A stretch of 38,547 nucleotides of DNA, from assembly GCA_016788885.1 (NCBI GenBank), contig JAEURX010000049.1, positions 1 through 38,547 on the forward strand, written 5' to 3'. The notes under the pieces were generated by a model. The model did no database searches. It was not told the origin of the DNA and saw only the letters and a program-made list of their open reading frames with translations. The translations under genes and the position numbers were made by a program. This DNA comes from Nitrospira sp. Lineage in GTDB: Bacteria > Nitrospirota > Nitrospiria > Nitrospirales > Nitrospiraceae. Shown in pieces: positions 9,291-18,239 of this stretch. Position 1 is the first letter of the stretch. Each line of letters begins with the position of its first letter.

Positions 9291-10754
9291 TCAACACGCT
9301 TTTCGCGCGACCCGCCGTAGGCCGGTCAGTGCGTCCACGACTTGTTCCATTCGCATCCCACGCGATGCCTTGACCAACACGACATCGCCTTGACGCACCA
9401 TCCGTGCCACAGCCGTCGCCGCCGCCTGCGCATCCGCATGCTCAGTGATACGATCGGCCGGCATACCGGCTTGACGGGCACCTTCGGCAAGCTCCCGCCC
9501 CAACCCACCACAAGCCAGCAGATGTCCGATCTCTTGCCCGGCCAGAAACGCTCCCACCTCGCGATGCATCCGCTTGGTATCGACGCCCAGCTCCAGCATG
9601 TCTCCCAACGCGGCGATCGATCGTTTGCCCCGCCCGAGCTCGGCGAGAAGCTGAATGGCCGCCTTCATCGAGGCGGGATTGGCGTTGTAACAATCGTTGA
9701 TGATCCGCACCCCGTGGGAGACGCTGATTTGTGACCGCATGGCCGCTGGACGGAACTTCGCCAACCCTTCGGCAATGGCTGTACCGGACAAACCCAACGC
9801 ATGCCCCACGGCAGCCGCGGCCAGAGCATTACTGATATTGTGCTGACCCTGCGTGCGGATCCGGACTTCCGTCTGTCGAGTCTTCCCAGGCAGGATGAGT
9901 CCGAACACCGTCCCGCCTTTCTCATCCGTCCGAACATTGGCGGCCCGAACGCCTGCCTTGGGCGATGCGCCGAACGCCACCACCCGACATTGAGCCCTGG
10001 ATGCAAGGTAGTCGAAATAGTCGTCATCGGCGTTCAAGATTACCGCCCCGTCCTGCGGAAGATGATCCAGCAACTCAGCCTTGGCTTGCGCCGACCCCTC
10101 CATACTGCCGAAAAACTCCAAATGGTCCGGCCCGATGTTGGTGATCACCCCGATGGTCGGTCTGGCGATTTCACATAATCTGGTCGTTTGCCCCTGTTGA
10201 TCGACCCCCATTTCGATCACCGCGGCCTGATGGCGCGGGGCCAGTTGAAACAGGGTCTGCGGCACGCCGATTCGATTGTTCAGATTACCTTCTGTTTTGA
10301 GCGTCTTCCATCGCTGCGCGACCACATGGGCCACCATCTCTTTGGTGGTCGTCTTGCCGTTGCTCCCGGTGATGGCGATCACCGGAATCGGAAAGCGGTT
10401 GCGATAGTGCGTGGCCAGCCGCTGGAAGGCTTCGAGCGTGTCTCGTACCCCGATCAACATCGGCGTGTTGCCCCCCTTCCGCATCGGCGGCAACTGATAC
10501 CCTTCCTGCACGATCGCGCAGGTCGCTCCTTGCGCGAACACTTTGGGCACGAACGCATGCGCATCGACGCGTTCACCCTGAAACGCGATGAAGAGATCGC
10601 CTTTCCGCACCAGGCGGGAATCAGTCACCACACGCCGAATGCGCTGCTTGAGATCCTGCAGGCTCAACCCTGCCGGCGACTTGGCACTCAGCACTTCGCA
10701 GATTTCTTCGACCGTAAACAACGCCATAATGCCGCGACTGCTCGGTTCCCGCAT
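9291..10754 (-). CDS. murF: UDP-N-acetylmuramoyl-tripeptide--D-alanyl-D-alanine ligase MurF
   Basis: 487 residues from ATG 10754. MurF adds D-Ala-D-Ala (from Ddl) to UDP-MurNAc-tripeptide. It shows the MurF/MurE N-terminal fold (RRVVTDSRLVRKGDLFIAFQGERVDAHAF), the P-loop ITGSNGKTTTKEM around residues 128-140, GVITNIGPDHLEFFGSMEG, and INDCYNANPASMKAAI, which is specific to MurF. A second in-frame ATG at 10727 (MALFTVEEICEVL) resembles the usual MurF start better. The first ATG has a GGGGGAG just upstream. The true start is one of these two. Confidence 0.95.
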   Translation of the reverse strand: MREPSSRGIMALFTVEEICEVLSAKSPAGLSLQDLKQRIRRVVTDSRLVRKGDLFIAFQGERVDAHAFVPKVFAQGATCAIVQEGYQLPPMRKGGNTPMLIGVRDTLEAFQRLATHYRNRFPIPVIAITGSNGKTTTKEMVAHVVAQRWKTLKTEGNLNNRIGVPQTLFQLAPRHQAAVIEMGVDQQGQTTRLCEIARPTIGVITNIGPDHLEFFGSMEGSAQAKAELLDHLPQDGAVILNADDDYFDYLASRAQCRVVAFGASPKAGVRAANVRTDEKGGTVFGLILPGKTRQTEVRIRTQGQHNISNALAAAAVGHALGLSGTAIAEGLAKFRPAAMRSQISVSHGVRIINDCYNANPASMKAAIQLLAELGRGKRSIAALGDMLELGVDTKRMHREVGAFLAGQEIGHLLACGGLGRELAEGARQAGMPADRITEHADAQAAATAVARMVRQGDVVLVKASRGMRMEQVVDALTGLRRVARKAC

Positions 10755-10772
10755 GTGCTCCCCCGCTGAGGT

Positions 10773-12275
10773 TCAGGATCGGAGCGTGCCGATCATCTCA
10801 CGCGCGACTTCCCGATCATCGAAATGATGCTTCGTCGTCCCAACGATTTGATAATCTTCGTGCCCTTTCCCGGCGATCAGCACCATGTCCCCGGCCTTCG
10901 CCTCACGAATGGCGGCTTGGATCGCCGCGCGTCGGTCGGCGAGCATCTGATACCGCACGTGGCCGCGATTCGCGAGCGCGTCCTTCACCCCGGCTTCGAC
11001 CTCACGAAGGATGGCGGCCGGATCCTCAGTCCGCGGATTATCAGACGTCAGGATCACCACATCACTATACTGCACAGCCGCCCGCCCCATCTTCGGGCGC
11101 TTGGTGCGATCCCGGTCGCCGCCGCAACCGAACACCGTGATGATTCGCCCGGTGCGAAGCGCGGTGGCCGCAGTTAACAACCGCACAAGCGCATCTTCCG
11201 TATGCGCGTAGTCCACCACGACCGTGAAATCCTGCCCTGCCTCGACCCGCTCGAACCGTCCCGGCACATTCGACACCGCCCCCACCGCAACGCGAACCTG
11301 ATCAAGCGTCAGCCCCTCATGCAGGGCCACACCGATCGCCGCAAGCAGATTGTACACATTGTGTTCGCCGACCAACCGACTCTGAATCGTGCAGGTCCCC
11401 GCCGGGCTGCGCAGCGTAAAATCGGTCCCTGCGGCGGACAACCGCACATCCTCGGCACGAAGGTCCGCCTGCTCTCCCAAGCCATACGTCCAGACAGGAA
11501 CGGTGCAGGCCTCGCGCATCCGCCGGCTCCAGGGGTCGTCGCCATTGATAATGGCGCGTTTGCGCTCCTTGCGCGCACCCGACCGCCCCAGCTCGACGAA
11601 CAGCTTGAGTTTGGCTTGAAAGTACCGTTCCATATCGACGTGGAAGTCAAGGTGGTCCTGCGTCAGATTCGTAAACACCGCGACGTCGAACTCCGATCCG
11701 GCGGTTCGGTCCAACGCCAAGGCGTGGGATGACACTTCCATGACGACCGTATCCAACCGCTTCTCGACCATTCGTGCAAATAATTTCTGTAAGTCCAACG
11801 CGCCGGGGGTGGTATGGGACGCAGGGAACGACTCCTTCCCCACGAGATACGCCACCGTTCCGATCAAGCCGACCTGCCGTTTCGCGGCCTCCAGCATGGT
11901 TTTGACGACATAGGTGGTCGTAGTCTTGCCGTTTGTCCCGGTTACCCCGATCATGCGCAGGGCGGACGAGGGGTCCCCATAAAACCGGCTGCCGATCACG
12001 CCCAACGCGGCCCGCGAGTCCTGCACGCGAATCGTCGGGGTCGATCCTGCCGCCACAGCGCGCCCCACAACGAGGGCTGCCGCCCCGGCCGTGAGCACAC
12101 GATCCACGAAGTCATGCCCGTCCACACGTTCGCCCTGCACCGCGACGAAGAGGGACCCGACCGCAACCTGGCGCGAGTCATCGGTCAAACCGGTAATCGC
12201 GACCTGCTGATTGCCGCTGCGCTCCAACACTCCAAGCCGCCCTTGAATGGGGCTGATCAGGTCGTCCAACGTCAT
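10773..12275 (-). CDS. murE: UDP-N-acetylmuramoyl-tripeptide synthetase MurE (meso-DAP type)
   Basis: 500 residues. MurE adds the third stem residue. It has the Mur ligase P-loop GVTGTNGKTTTTYV (GTNGKTTT at 113-120), FTNLTQDHLDFHVDMERYF and the C-terminal DNPR motif at 412-415 (TSDNPRTEDP). In characterised MurE enzymes DNPR recognises meso-diaminopimelate; L-Lys enzymes differ there. The inferred cell wall is therefore DAP-type, as in Gram-negatives. The ATG at 12275 starts 2 bases after the ftsI stop. Confidence 0.96.
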   Translation of the reverse strand: MTLDDLISPIQGRLGVLERSGNQQVAITGLTDDSRQVAVGSLFVAVQGERVDGHDFVDRVLTAGAAALVVGRAVAAGSTPTIRVQDSRAALGVIGSRFYGDPSSALRMIGVTGTNGKTTTTYVVKTMLEAAKRQVGLIGTVAYLVGKESFPASHTTPGALDLQKLFARMVEKRLDTVVMEVSSHALALDRTAGSEFDVAVFTNLTQDHLDFHVDMERYFQAKLKLFVELGRSGARKERKRAIINGDDPWSRRMREACTVPVWTYGLGEQADLRAEDVRLSAAGTDFTLRSPAGTCTIQSRLVGEHNVYNLLAAIGVALHEGLTLDQVRVAVGAVSNVPGRFERVEAGQDFTVVVDYAHTEDALVRLLTAATALRTGRIITVFGCGGDRDRTKRPKMGRAAVQYSDVVILTSDNPRTEDPAAILREVEAGVKDALANRGHVRYQMLADRRAAIQAAIREAKAGDMVLIAGKGHEDYQIVGTTKHHFDDREVAREMIGTLRS

Positions 12276-12277
12276 CT

Positions 12278-13996
12278 TCAGGACTCCAACGCCGCCATCG
12301 CCAGCTTGATCGGTTCATCCACCGCAACGCCCAGATAGTTCAAGACCTGCTCGCCGACTCGACGAAACACGGGTGCCGCGACGACGCCGCCCCAGCCTTC
12401 ACCGCGAGGCTCATCGATCACCACAATCATCGCCAAGCGGGGATCCTCTGCCGGAACGTACCCGAGAAACGACCCGACCAGTAACGTGGAAGAGTATTTT
12501 CCAGTGCGGGGATCAACCTTTTGAGCGGTTCCGGTCTTCCCTGCCACGCGAAAGCCGGGAATCGCCGCCTTGCCTCCGGTCCCCCCGGTCACAACACCTT
12601 CGAGCAACGTGGTCAAGGTCCTGGCCGTGTCGGCGGAGACGACTCGCCGTTTCGCCTGCGGCATCGTCTGCGCCACCAATTGGCCTTTGGCGTTCCGGAT
12701 CTCAGACACCACATACGGCTTCATGAGCACGCCGCCGTTGGCGATAGCCGAGACCGCCGTCACCATCTGCAACGGGGTCACGCCGATTTCCTGCCCCATC
12801 GAAATCGAGGCCAATGAGCGCTTTCCCCACTGGCGAGGCCCCCGAAGGAGACCAGCCGTCTCGCCAGGCAAATCAATGCCGGTCTTATCCCCGAAGCCGA
12901 AGTCCTTCAAATAGTCATAGACGCGCCACTCGCCCAAGGCCATGCCGACCTTGGCCGCCCCGATATTGCTCGACTTTTGAATCATCTGCGCAAAGGTCAT
13001 CCAGCCCGCTCGCTCATGGTCGTGAATCACTGTGTTGGCGATCGCAAATTGTCCGTTTTCGCCGTAAATCATGCTCCCGGGCGTCATGACCTTTTCTTCG
13101 AGTGCCGCTGCGGCGATCACGCTCTTCATGGTAGATCCAGGCTCATAGGTATCGGTCAACGCACGATTCCGCCATCGGTCGGGAACCAAGGCACCGACCG
13201 TGTTCGGATCGAACCGTGGACTCACCGCCATCGCCAGCACCGCTCCGGTTTTCGGATCCATCGCGATCAACGTGCCGGATTTGGCGTTGGCCCGGCTCAC
13301 CGCTTCGTCCAGCTCCTTCTCCGCGATATACTGAATGACTTCGTCGACCGTCAGTGTCAGGCTATGCCCCGCCGCCGCGCCTTCCTCGTTGAGCCCCTTG
13401 GGAAACACCGCCCGTCCCAGAGCATCTCGCTGCAGGACCACCGCCCGCTTCTCGCCATGCAGATACTGCTCATAACGCAGTTCCACCCCCTCCAAGCCGC
13501 GATCGTCCATCCCCGCAAATCCCAACACGTGCGAGAGCAACGGCCCCTTCGGATAGAAGCGGCGCCCCTCCATCACCACGCCGACTCCCTCAAGCCCCAA
13601 CCGCTCAAGCCGACGCCCCTGCTCCGGCTCAAGCTTTCTCGCCAGCCAAACGAAGTGCCGTTCCTGCTTCAATTTCTTTTCGAGTTCCGTCGCTTTCACA
13701 TGCAAAATCGGCGAGAGATTGCGCGCCGCCGCAACGGGGTTGCCGAGCGAAGCAGGCACTCCGAACACCGACGGCACATCCATATTCATCGCCAGGACCT
13801 TGCTGTTACGGTCGTAGATCGTCCCGCGTGCCCCCTCCAGCGTCACATTCTTTTGGTGCTGCCGATCGGCCTTGACCGTCAATTCGGCGGCCTGCATCAC
13901 CTGAAGATTGACAAGACGGACGATGACGAACACAAACGCGAGCACGAGCCCACAGGCCACCACGATACGGCGACCACGAAAGGACGTCGCAGCCAC
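12278..13996 (-). CDS. ftsI: Septal peptidoglycan transpeptidase FtsI (PBP3, class B)
   Basis: 572 residues. One N-terminal transmembrane helix (IVVACGLVLAFVFVIVRLV) is followed by the PBP dimerisation domain (GARGTIYDRNSKVLA) and a penicillin-binding transpeptidase domain. All three active-site motifs are intact: S288-T-M-K291, S342-S-N344 and K487-T-G-T. It crosslinks septal peptidoglycan in the periplasm together with FtsW. The start is GTG at 13996, overlapping the ftsL stop as TAGTG. No PASTA domains are seen at the C-terminus. Confidence 0.95.
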   Translation of the reverse strand: MAATSFRGRRIVVACGLVLAFVFVIVRLVNLQVMQAAELTVKADRQHQKNVTLEGARGTIYDRNSKVLAMNMDVPSVFGVPASLGNPVAAARNLSPILHVKATELEKKLKQERHFVWLARKLEPEQGRRLERLGLEGVGVVMEGRRFYPKGPLLSHVLGFAGMDDRGLEGVELRYEQYLHGEKRAVVLQRDALGRAVFPKGLNEEGAAAGHSLTLTVDEVIQYIAEKELDEAVSRANAKSGTLIAMDPKTGAVLAMAVSPRFDPNTVGALVPDRWRNRALTDTYEPGSTMKSVIAAAALEEKVMTPGSMIYGENGQFAIANTVIHDHERAGWMTFAQMIQKSSNIGAAKVGMALGEWRVYDYLKDFGFGDKTGIDLPGETAGLLRGPRQWGKRSLASISMGQEIGVTPLQMVTAVSAIANGGVLMKPYVVSEIRNAKGQLVAQTMPQAKRRVVSADTARTLTTLLEGVVTGGTGGKAAIPGFRVAGKTGTAQKVDPRTGKYSSTLLVGSFLGYVPAEDPRLAMIVVIDEPRGEGWGGVVAAPVFRRVGEQVLNYLGVAVDEPIKLAMAALES

Positions 13997-14328
13997 TACC
14001 GCACTCTCCGAGGAACCATATTTCTGGCGATCCGCACCTCACCCTCCGCCGCGATGGGATTCGCCGGCGCTTCCGGCTCGATATTGATGACGACGACCTG
14101 GCCCTTTTCCGGCTGCATCATTCCCAGCTTGTCGCTCGCGAGCCGCGCGATCCGCTCCGGCGCAGTCAGCCCCGAAAGCTTGACCTGCAGTTCATCACGC
14201 TCACGCTCAAGCAGCACCTTCTGCGCCTTCAGCCGCTCAATGTGATAGCCGATGCGCACGATGTCCACCCGCTCCCAGACAAAAAGCAGGACCAGCGACG
14301 TGACCGCGGCAAATGCGACGGCTTTCAT
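13996..14328 (-). CDS. ftsL: Cell division protein FtsL
   Basis: 110 residues. A short N-terminus leads into one transmembrane helix (VAFAAVTSLVLLFVWERV). A heptad-rich coiled coil follows (HIERLKAQKVLLERERDELQVKLSGL) and a short tail (TAPERIARLASDKLGMMQPEKGQVV). This is the bitopic layout of FtsL, which forms the FtsQ-FtsL-FtsB complex and activates FtsWI. Primary sequence is poorly conserved in this family, so the call rests on architecture plus the rsmH-ftsL-ftsI position. The ATG overlaps the rsmH stop (ATGA). Confidence 0.88.
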   Translation of the reverse strand: MKAVAFAAVTSLVLLFVWERVDIVRIGYHIERLKAQKVLLERERDELQVKLSGLTAPERIARLASDKLGMMQPEKGQVVVINIEPEAPANPIAAEGEVRIARNMVPRRVR

Positions 14329-15248
14329 GACATAGACTCCTTGGCAATCCGCTCCACGACACGCAGCTTCGCACTGCGCGATCGAGGGTTATGGTTACGT
14401 TCGTCATCCGAAGCGATGACCGGTTTTTTCGTCAACACTGTCACTGACGCGTCAGGCCCATTCGCCATCGCGCGAAACGTATGTTTCACAATCCGGTCCT
14501 CAAGCGAATGGAACGAGATGGCGCAGACCCGGCCGCCCGGGACCAGAATATCCACGGCATCACGAAGCGCCGGCTCAAGCACATCCAACTCACGGTTCAC
14601 AGCAATGCGTAACGCCTGGAACGTCCTGGTCGCGCAGTGAATTCGTCCATGCCGATATGAGGCGGGCACCGCTCGCTCCACGACTGCGGCTAATTCCCCG
14701 GTAGTGCGAATCTCACCCTGCATCCTGGCCTGCACGATCGCACGAGCGATTCTTCGCGAGTACCGCTCCTCACCGAGTTGGTAGATTACGTCGGCCAACT
14801 CAGTCTCAGGCAAATCGCGCACAAGATCCGCCGCGGTGCGCCCTTCCCGCTGATCCATGCGCATATCCAACGGGCCGTCCTCTCTGAAGCTGAACCCCCG
14901 CTCCGGACGATCGAGCTGCGGCGAAGACACACCCAGATCGAAAATCACGCCGTCCACCTGCGACAGGCCGTTGTCGGCCACCACCGTTTTGAGTTCCGAG
15001 AAGTTCGCGTGCCGAAGCCGGACGCGCGATAACACATCCTGCAAACGCGAACGCGACTCCGAGAGCGCCGTCGCATCGCGATCAATCCCCACGAGAATGC
15101 CAGTTGGAGCAGTGCGTTCAAGGATTCGAGTAGCGAGCCCTGCATATCCAAGAGTGCAGTCCACGTACACTCCACCTGGTTTGCACTGCAACCAGAACAA
15201 GATCTCGTCGACTAAAACCGGCTCATGGGATTCGCGAGCAGAATTCAT
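14325..15248 (-). CDS. rsmH: 16S rRNA (cytosine-1402-N4)-methyltransferase RsmH
   Basis: 307 residues from ATG 15248. RsmH (MraW) methylates C1402 of 16S rRNA using SAM. Family features are SHEPVLVDEIL at the N-terminus, the SAM loop VYVDCTLGYAGLATRILE, GVIFDLGVSSPQLDRPERGFSF, and the C-terminal GRVCAISFHSLEDRIVKHTFR. The frame has another ATG at 15275, but SHEPVL normally begins within ten residues of the start, and 15275 would lie only a few bases from the predicted transcription start. It is the first dcw gene here, and mraZ is not upstream. Confidence 0.94.
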   Translation of the reverse strand: MNSARESHEPVLVDEILFWLQCKPGGVYVDCTLGYAGLATRILERTAPTGILVGIDRDATALSESRSRLQDVLSRVRLRHANFSELKTVVADNGLSQVDGVIFDLGVSSPQLDRPERGFSFREDGPLDMRMDQREGRTAADLVRDLPETELADVIYQLGEERYSRRIARAIVQARMQGEIRTTGELAAVVERAVPASYRHGRIHCATRTFQALRIAVNRELDVLEPALRDAVDILVPGGRVCAISFHSLEDRIVKHTFRAMANGPDASVTVLTKKPVIASDDERNHNPRSRSAKLRVVERIAKESMS

Positions 15249-15249
15249 T

Positions 15250-15274
15250 ATCCACTTCCACCCACTTTTCCCCA
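15250..15274 (-). promoter_or_regulatory. MraZ-box-like triple TGGGN repeat
   Basis: Reading the minus strand towards rsmH, TGGGG (15274-15270), TGGGT (15264-15260) and TGGAT (15254-15250) occur at exact 10-bp spacing. TGGGN units separated by 5 bp are the published binding pattern of MraZ, the dcw repressor. The third unit is imperfect. The block lies between the predicted start of transcription (~15280) and the rsmH ATG, a position suited to repression. Confidence 0.6.
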
Positions 15275-15286
15275 CTCATTGGCTGG

Positions 15287-15314
15287 AGTATACACCCAAC
15301 CAAATAGCTGTCAA
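15287..15314 (-). promoter_or_regulatory. Sigma70-type promoter of the dcw cluster
   Basis: On the minus strand a perfect -35 TTGACA (15314-15309) is followed after 16 bp by TATACT (15292-15287), 5 of 6 matches to TATAAT. Predicted transcription start is near 15280, leaving a leader of about 32 nt before the rsmH ATG at 15248. This is one of the best promoter matches in the window and faces the whole dcw operon. Confidence 0.75.
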
Positions 15315-15390
15315 CAGATATTGCCTTAATTTATCAAGAATATTGTTCGCTTTAGACGCGAACACTTGGAGTGACAATCGGACGGGAAAG

Positions 15391-15449
15391 TTATCCACAT
15401 TTGTGGACAAACCTGTGGGAAACACCCCCACCATGCTGTGGATTTCCAC
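15391..15449. other. DnaA-box-like cluster beside an AT-rich tract
   Basis: TTATCCACA at 15391-15399 is a perfect DnaA box. It forms a near-palindrome with TGTGGACAA at 15402-15410. TGTGGGAAA at 15414-15422 and TGTGGATTT at 15437-15445 are further one- to two-mismatch boxes on the opposite strand, and the last is part of the perfect inverted repeat GTGGATTTCCAC. The strongly AT-rich stretch 15301-15356 lies next to it. The rest of the 15276-15687 non-coding region holds the dcw promoter and a hairpin (15576-15596); no gene is seen. Confidence 0.5.
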
Positions 15450-15575
15450 GGGAGAAACTCCGCACAAAGTAGATGCATCTCCCAAAATCAGGGAGATACG
15501 AATACCAGCATTGTGGCAGGTCTAATCGGAGGCGGAGGAGGACCGAGACTCAACTAGCAGGGCGAGCCCGCACTA

Positions 15576-15596
15576 TTCACGATGCTTCGTCGTGAA
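15576..15596. other. Stem-loop downstream of asnS
   Basis: TTCACGA and TCGTGAA form a 7-bp perfect stem around a 7-nt loop, about 90 bases after the asnS stop. There is no T-run on either side, so it is not a standard intrinsic terminator. The flanking GGCGAGCCCGC is repeated about 50 bp further on. Function is unknown. Confidence 0.35.
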
Positions 15597-15687
15597 ACCG
15601 CCGAGTGACGTGGCGAGCCCGCCGGCCGATGGCCCGTGGCGGCAGTGCAGCGTCAATGGCACCAGAACCGCTCATGAACCATGCAGG

Positions 15688-16986
15688 CTAGGGATATAAC
15701 CGGTACAGCATTCTCGGGAATGGGATGGTCTCGCGTACATGTTCAAGCCCACAGATCCAGGCCACCGCCCGCTCAATACCCATTCCAAAACCGGCGTGCG
15801 GCACCGAACCGTATCGACGAAGATCCAGATACCACTGAAACGCGTCGACCGGCAGATGATGTTCGCGGATACGCGCCAGTAATTTCTCATGGGAATGAAT
15901 GCGCTGACCTCCACCGATGATCTCGCCGTACCCCTCGGGAGCCAACACGTCCATGCAGAGCGCGAGATCGGGGCGAGCCGAGTCCGTTTCCATATAGAAG
16001 GCTTTCAGCGCAGCGGGATATCGATGCACAATGACGGGGCGATCGAACTCTTTCGAAAGAATGGTTTCGTCCTCCGCGCCAAAATCATCTCCCAATTTTG
16101 CCGAGAGTCCTTTTCGCTGAAGCATGTCGATGGCTTCCTCATACGTAATACGTGGAAACGGCGTCGTCACACGCTCCAGCTTGGCAATATCCCGCTCCAG
16201 CAATTGCAATTCTGCACGACGCGTCTTCAGCACCGCCGCCACGATATGCGACAAGAACTGCTCGGCGAGATCCATCATGTCCGGCAACTCCGCAAACGCC
16301 ACTTCCGGTTCGACCATCCAAAACTCCATCAGGTGTCGGCGTGTCTTGGATTTTTCCGCGCGGAACGTCGGACCGAAGCAATAGACCTTTCCAAATGCTG
16401 CGGCTGTGGCTTCGCTATACAGCTGGCCGCTTTGCGTCAAATATGCCGTCTCGTCGAAATACTGCGTCTGGAACAGGGTCGTCGTCCCTTCGCAGGCATT
16501 GGGCGTAAAGATCGGCGCATCGACCAGCGTGAACCCGCGATCGTCGAAAAAATTCCGACAGGCGCGAATAATCTCGTGACGAATGCGCAAGACGGCATGC
16601 TGGCGGCTGGAACGCAGCCAGAGGTGCCGATGCTCCATCAAAAATCCTGTGCCGTGTTCTTTCGGCTGAATGGGAAATGGTTCCGCCACTTGCAAGACCG
16701 CGAGACGCAATACATCCAGTTCATACCCGCCCGGCGCGCGCGCATCCTGCCGCAATGTGCCGGTCAGGACGACGCTCGACTCCTGTGTGAGCTCAGCCGA
16801 ATGAGCGAACTGCTCCTCGCCAACCGCGCCCTTGCTCACCACCGCCTGAATATCGCCGGTCCCATCCCGAACAGTCAGAAAATGGAGCTTTCCCTTATCT
16901 CGCCGGCTGCGGAGCCAGCCGCGTATCGTCACTTCCTGCCCTGCATGGGCCGCAGCTTCGTCGATATAGATCACCGGCATGGGCAT
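15688..16986 (-). CDS. asnS: Asparaginyl-tRNA synthetase
   Basis: 432 residues. A class IIb synthetase charges tRNA-Asn with asparagine in the cytoplasm. The N-terminal OB-fold anticodon domain shows [26 protein letters not shown]. The catalytic domain has the class II motif 2 region ([25 protein letters not shown]), [23 protein letters not shown], and motif 3 [27 protein letters not shown]. The shape of the GEIIGGGQR and IPFPR segments fits AsnRS rather than AspRS. The start is ATG 16986 or the in-frame ATG two codons later (16980); an AAGGGAA lies upstream. A single gene with no operon partner; it is divergent from the next gene. Confidence 0.93.
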   Translation of the reverse strand: MPMPVIYIDEAAAHAGQEVTIRGWLRSRRDKGKLHFLTVRDGTGDIQAVVSKGAVGEEQFAHSAELTQESSVVLTGTLRQDARAPGGYELDVLRLAVLQVAEPFPIQPKEHGTGFLMEHRHLWLRSSRQHAVLRIRHEIIRACRNFFDDRGFTLVDAPIFTPNACEGTTTLFQTQYFDETAYLTQSGQLYSEATAAAFGKVYCFGPTFRAEKSKTRRHLMEFWMVEPEVAFAELPDMMDLAEQFLSHIVAAVLKTRRAELQLLERDIAKLERVTTPFPRITYEEAIDMLQRKGLSAKLGDDFGAEDETILSKEFDRPVIVHRYPAALKAFYMETDSARPDLALCMDVLAPEGYGEIIGGGQRIHSHEKLLARIREHHLPVDAFQWYLDLRRYGSVPHAGFGMGIERAVAWICGLEHVRETIPFPRMLYRLYP

Positions 16987-17083
16987 TTCCCTTCGCTATG
17001 TATGAACATGAGAGATCTCGATTATGCAGGAGGGTAACGAACAGCCTCGGGCTTTTCAAGCGCATCACAATTCCTCCCTTTCG

Positions 17084-17112
17084 TTGACACAATGTCTTTC
17101 GCGGGGCATCAT
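17084..17112 (+). promoter_or_regulatory. Promoter-like TTGACA/CATCAT pair
   Basis: TTGACA (17084-17089) is separated by 17 bp from CATCAT (17107-17112), 4 of 6 matches to TATAAT. The predicted start would fall only a few bases before the ATG at 17123, giving an almost leaderless mRNA for the downstream gene. No good ribosome site is seen before that ATG, which is consistent. Confidence 0.4.
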
Positions 17113-17122
17113 CGAAATCACG

Positions 17123-18214
17123 ATGTATACGAATGTCCGACGCTCTCGTCACTCCTTTGCATCATTGTTCATGGGGCTGCTCCTCGTGGGTTTTCTGCCA
17201 GCGGCACAAGCTGGAGAGTTTAGATCTGACAACCCGCTCAACCAGCCTGGAAAGATTTACTGGTGCCCAAATCGCGCGGCCGACAAGCGCATTACCGCCA
17301 CACCTGACGCCGGTTGCACTGCGCTGTACGATGCGGATCGCGATGAGAAGAAAGCGACCTCACTCAACCAAGAGGAACGCAACGATTCCACCTCAAAAGA
17401 ACCCCTCAAGATCATCGACATTCAAAATGAAGCCTCGAAATTCACTCGCGACTACCGTGAGTTTCTGGACTGCTGCGCGAGCGAATGGGATTCCCTCGAT
17501 CGCATCGACGAACTCCTGGAACAGTCCAATCACATTTTGATGTCGGTCCAACAAAAAGGCATCTACAACAGCGCGGGATTCGGCGTGGGAAGCGGTGCAG
17601 CGGGTTTGGGCGGGGGCCCCGGCCAATCTCCAAAGCTCGGCACCTTTGCTCGGCAATGGACTCTCAGCGAAATCGTCGGCACGGTCGCCATTGCGCGGGA
17701 TGATCTCAAGAAACTCAGAACCCGGATGAAGGGCCTCATCACGCGATACGAAAAACTCGACTCACTGGATTACGAGCAGCGCGGGAGAGAAGAACGGCGG
17801 ATCGAAGACGAACGCGAGGCGATAGCCCATGATCTCCGACCGAAACGACCTGCAGCGTCCGCCCCGACAGGAATGGAGATTCAGGACACTACCATTCCCA
17901 CAAGAATCGGCGGGGACATCGAGAATTCGCAGTTGAACCGCTCCCTCAACCCGAGCTTCGGCGCCGACATCGGAGACACCGTCTCGCCCTACAGCAACGT
18001 CAACGAATCCCTGCGCCCTCGCCGTGGCGAGAGCCTCAAAGACTCCGTGTTGCCCGAGCGTGTCGGCACGCAAACCCAGGACACGACGTTGCCGAACGCG
18101 TCCGGCTTCGAAATCGGCGGCAGCGAAAACGAGGACGGCTCCTCATCGGTGCAATTGCGCGGCGTCGGTCCCTCAATCGGCGACTCGTCCCTCAACAATC
18201 AATCCCGCCGGTAG
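17123..18214 (+). CDS. Secreted protein of unknown function with degenerate C-terminal repeats
   Basis: 363 residues from ATG 17123, chosen because a clear signal peptide follows (basic MYTNVRRSRHSF, hydrophobic LFMGLLLVGFLPA, cleavage near AQA-GEF). The frame is open upstream to 17024 without signal features. The mature N-terminal half is polar with four Cys (YWCPN, AGCTA, DCCA), and a Gly-rich patch (FGVGSGAAGLGGG) precedes a helical stretch. The last ~125 residues carry loosely repeated units of the form IxDTT/SxxP or IGDS (IQDTTIP, IGDTVSP, LKDSVLP, TQDTTLP, IGDSSLN). I do not recognise the family. Likely envelope or extracellular; binding or scaffold roles would be guesses. Convergent with the next gene, 25 bp away. 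Confidence 0.75.
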   Translation: MYTNVRRSRHSFASLFMGLLLVGFLPAAQAGEFRSDNPLNQPGKIYWCPNRAADKRITATPDAGCTALYDADRDEKKATSLNQEERNDSTSKEPLKIIDIQNEASKFTRDYREFLDCCASEWDSLDRIDELLEQSNHILMSVQQKGIYNSAGFGVGSGAAGLGGGPGQSPKLGTFARQWTLSEIVGTVAIARDDLKKLRTRMKGLITRYEKLDSLDYEQRGREERRIEDEREAIAHDLRPKRPAASAPTGMEIQDTTIPTRIGGDIENSQLNRSLNPSFGADIGDTVSPYSNVNESLRPRRGESLKDSVLPERVGTQTQDTTLPNASGFEIGGSENEDGSSSVQLRGVGPSIGDSSLNNQSRR

Positions 18215-18239
18215 CGGACTCCCGTCAGATCACGAACGG

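Noticed and set aside
12977..14245. Long plus-strand open frame (422 codons) opposite ftsI/ftsL
   Set aside because: Same reason: antisense shadow of ftsI with its intact active-site motifs on the other strand.
15301..15449. Calling this the chromosomal origin oriC
   Set aside because: Boxes and AT-rich DNA are suggestive, but there is no dnaA/dnaN nearby and gene orientation to the right is mixed; skew data would be needed.
15276..15485. 69-codon minus-strand open frame where mraZ would be expected
   Set aside because: No MraZ signature; it crosses the AT-rich tract, promoter and DnaA-like boxes, so it is treated as non-coding.
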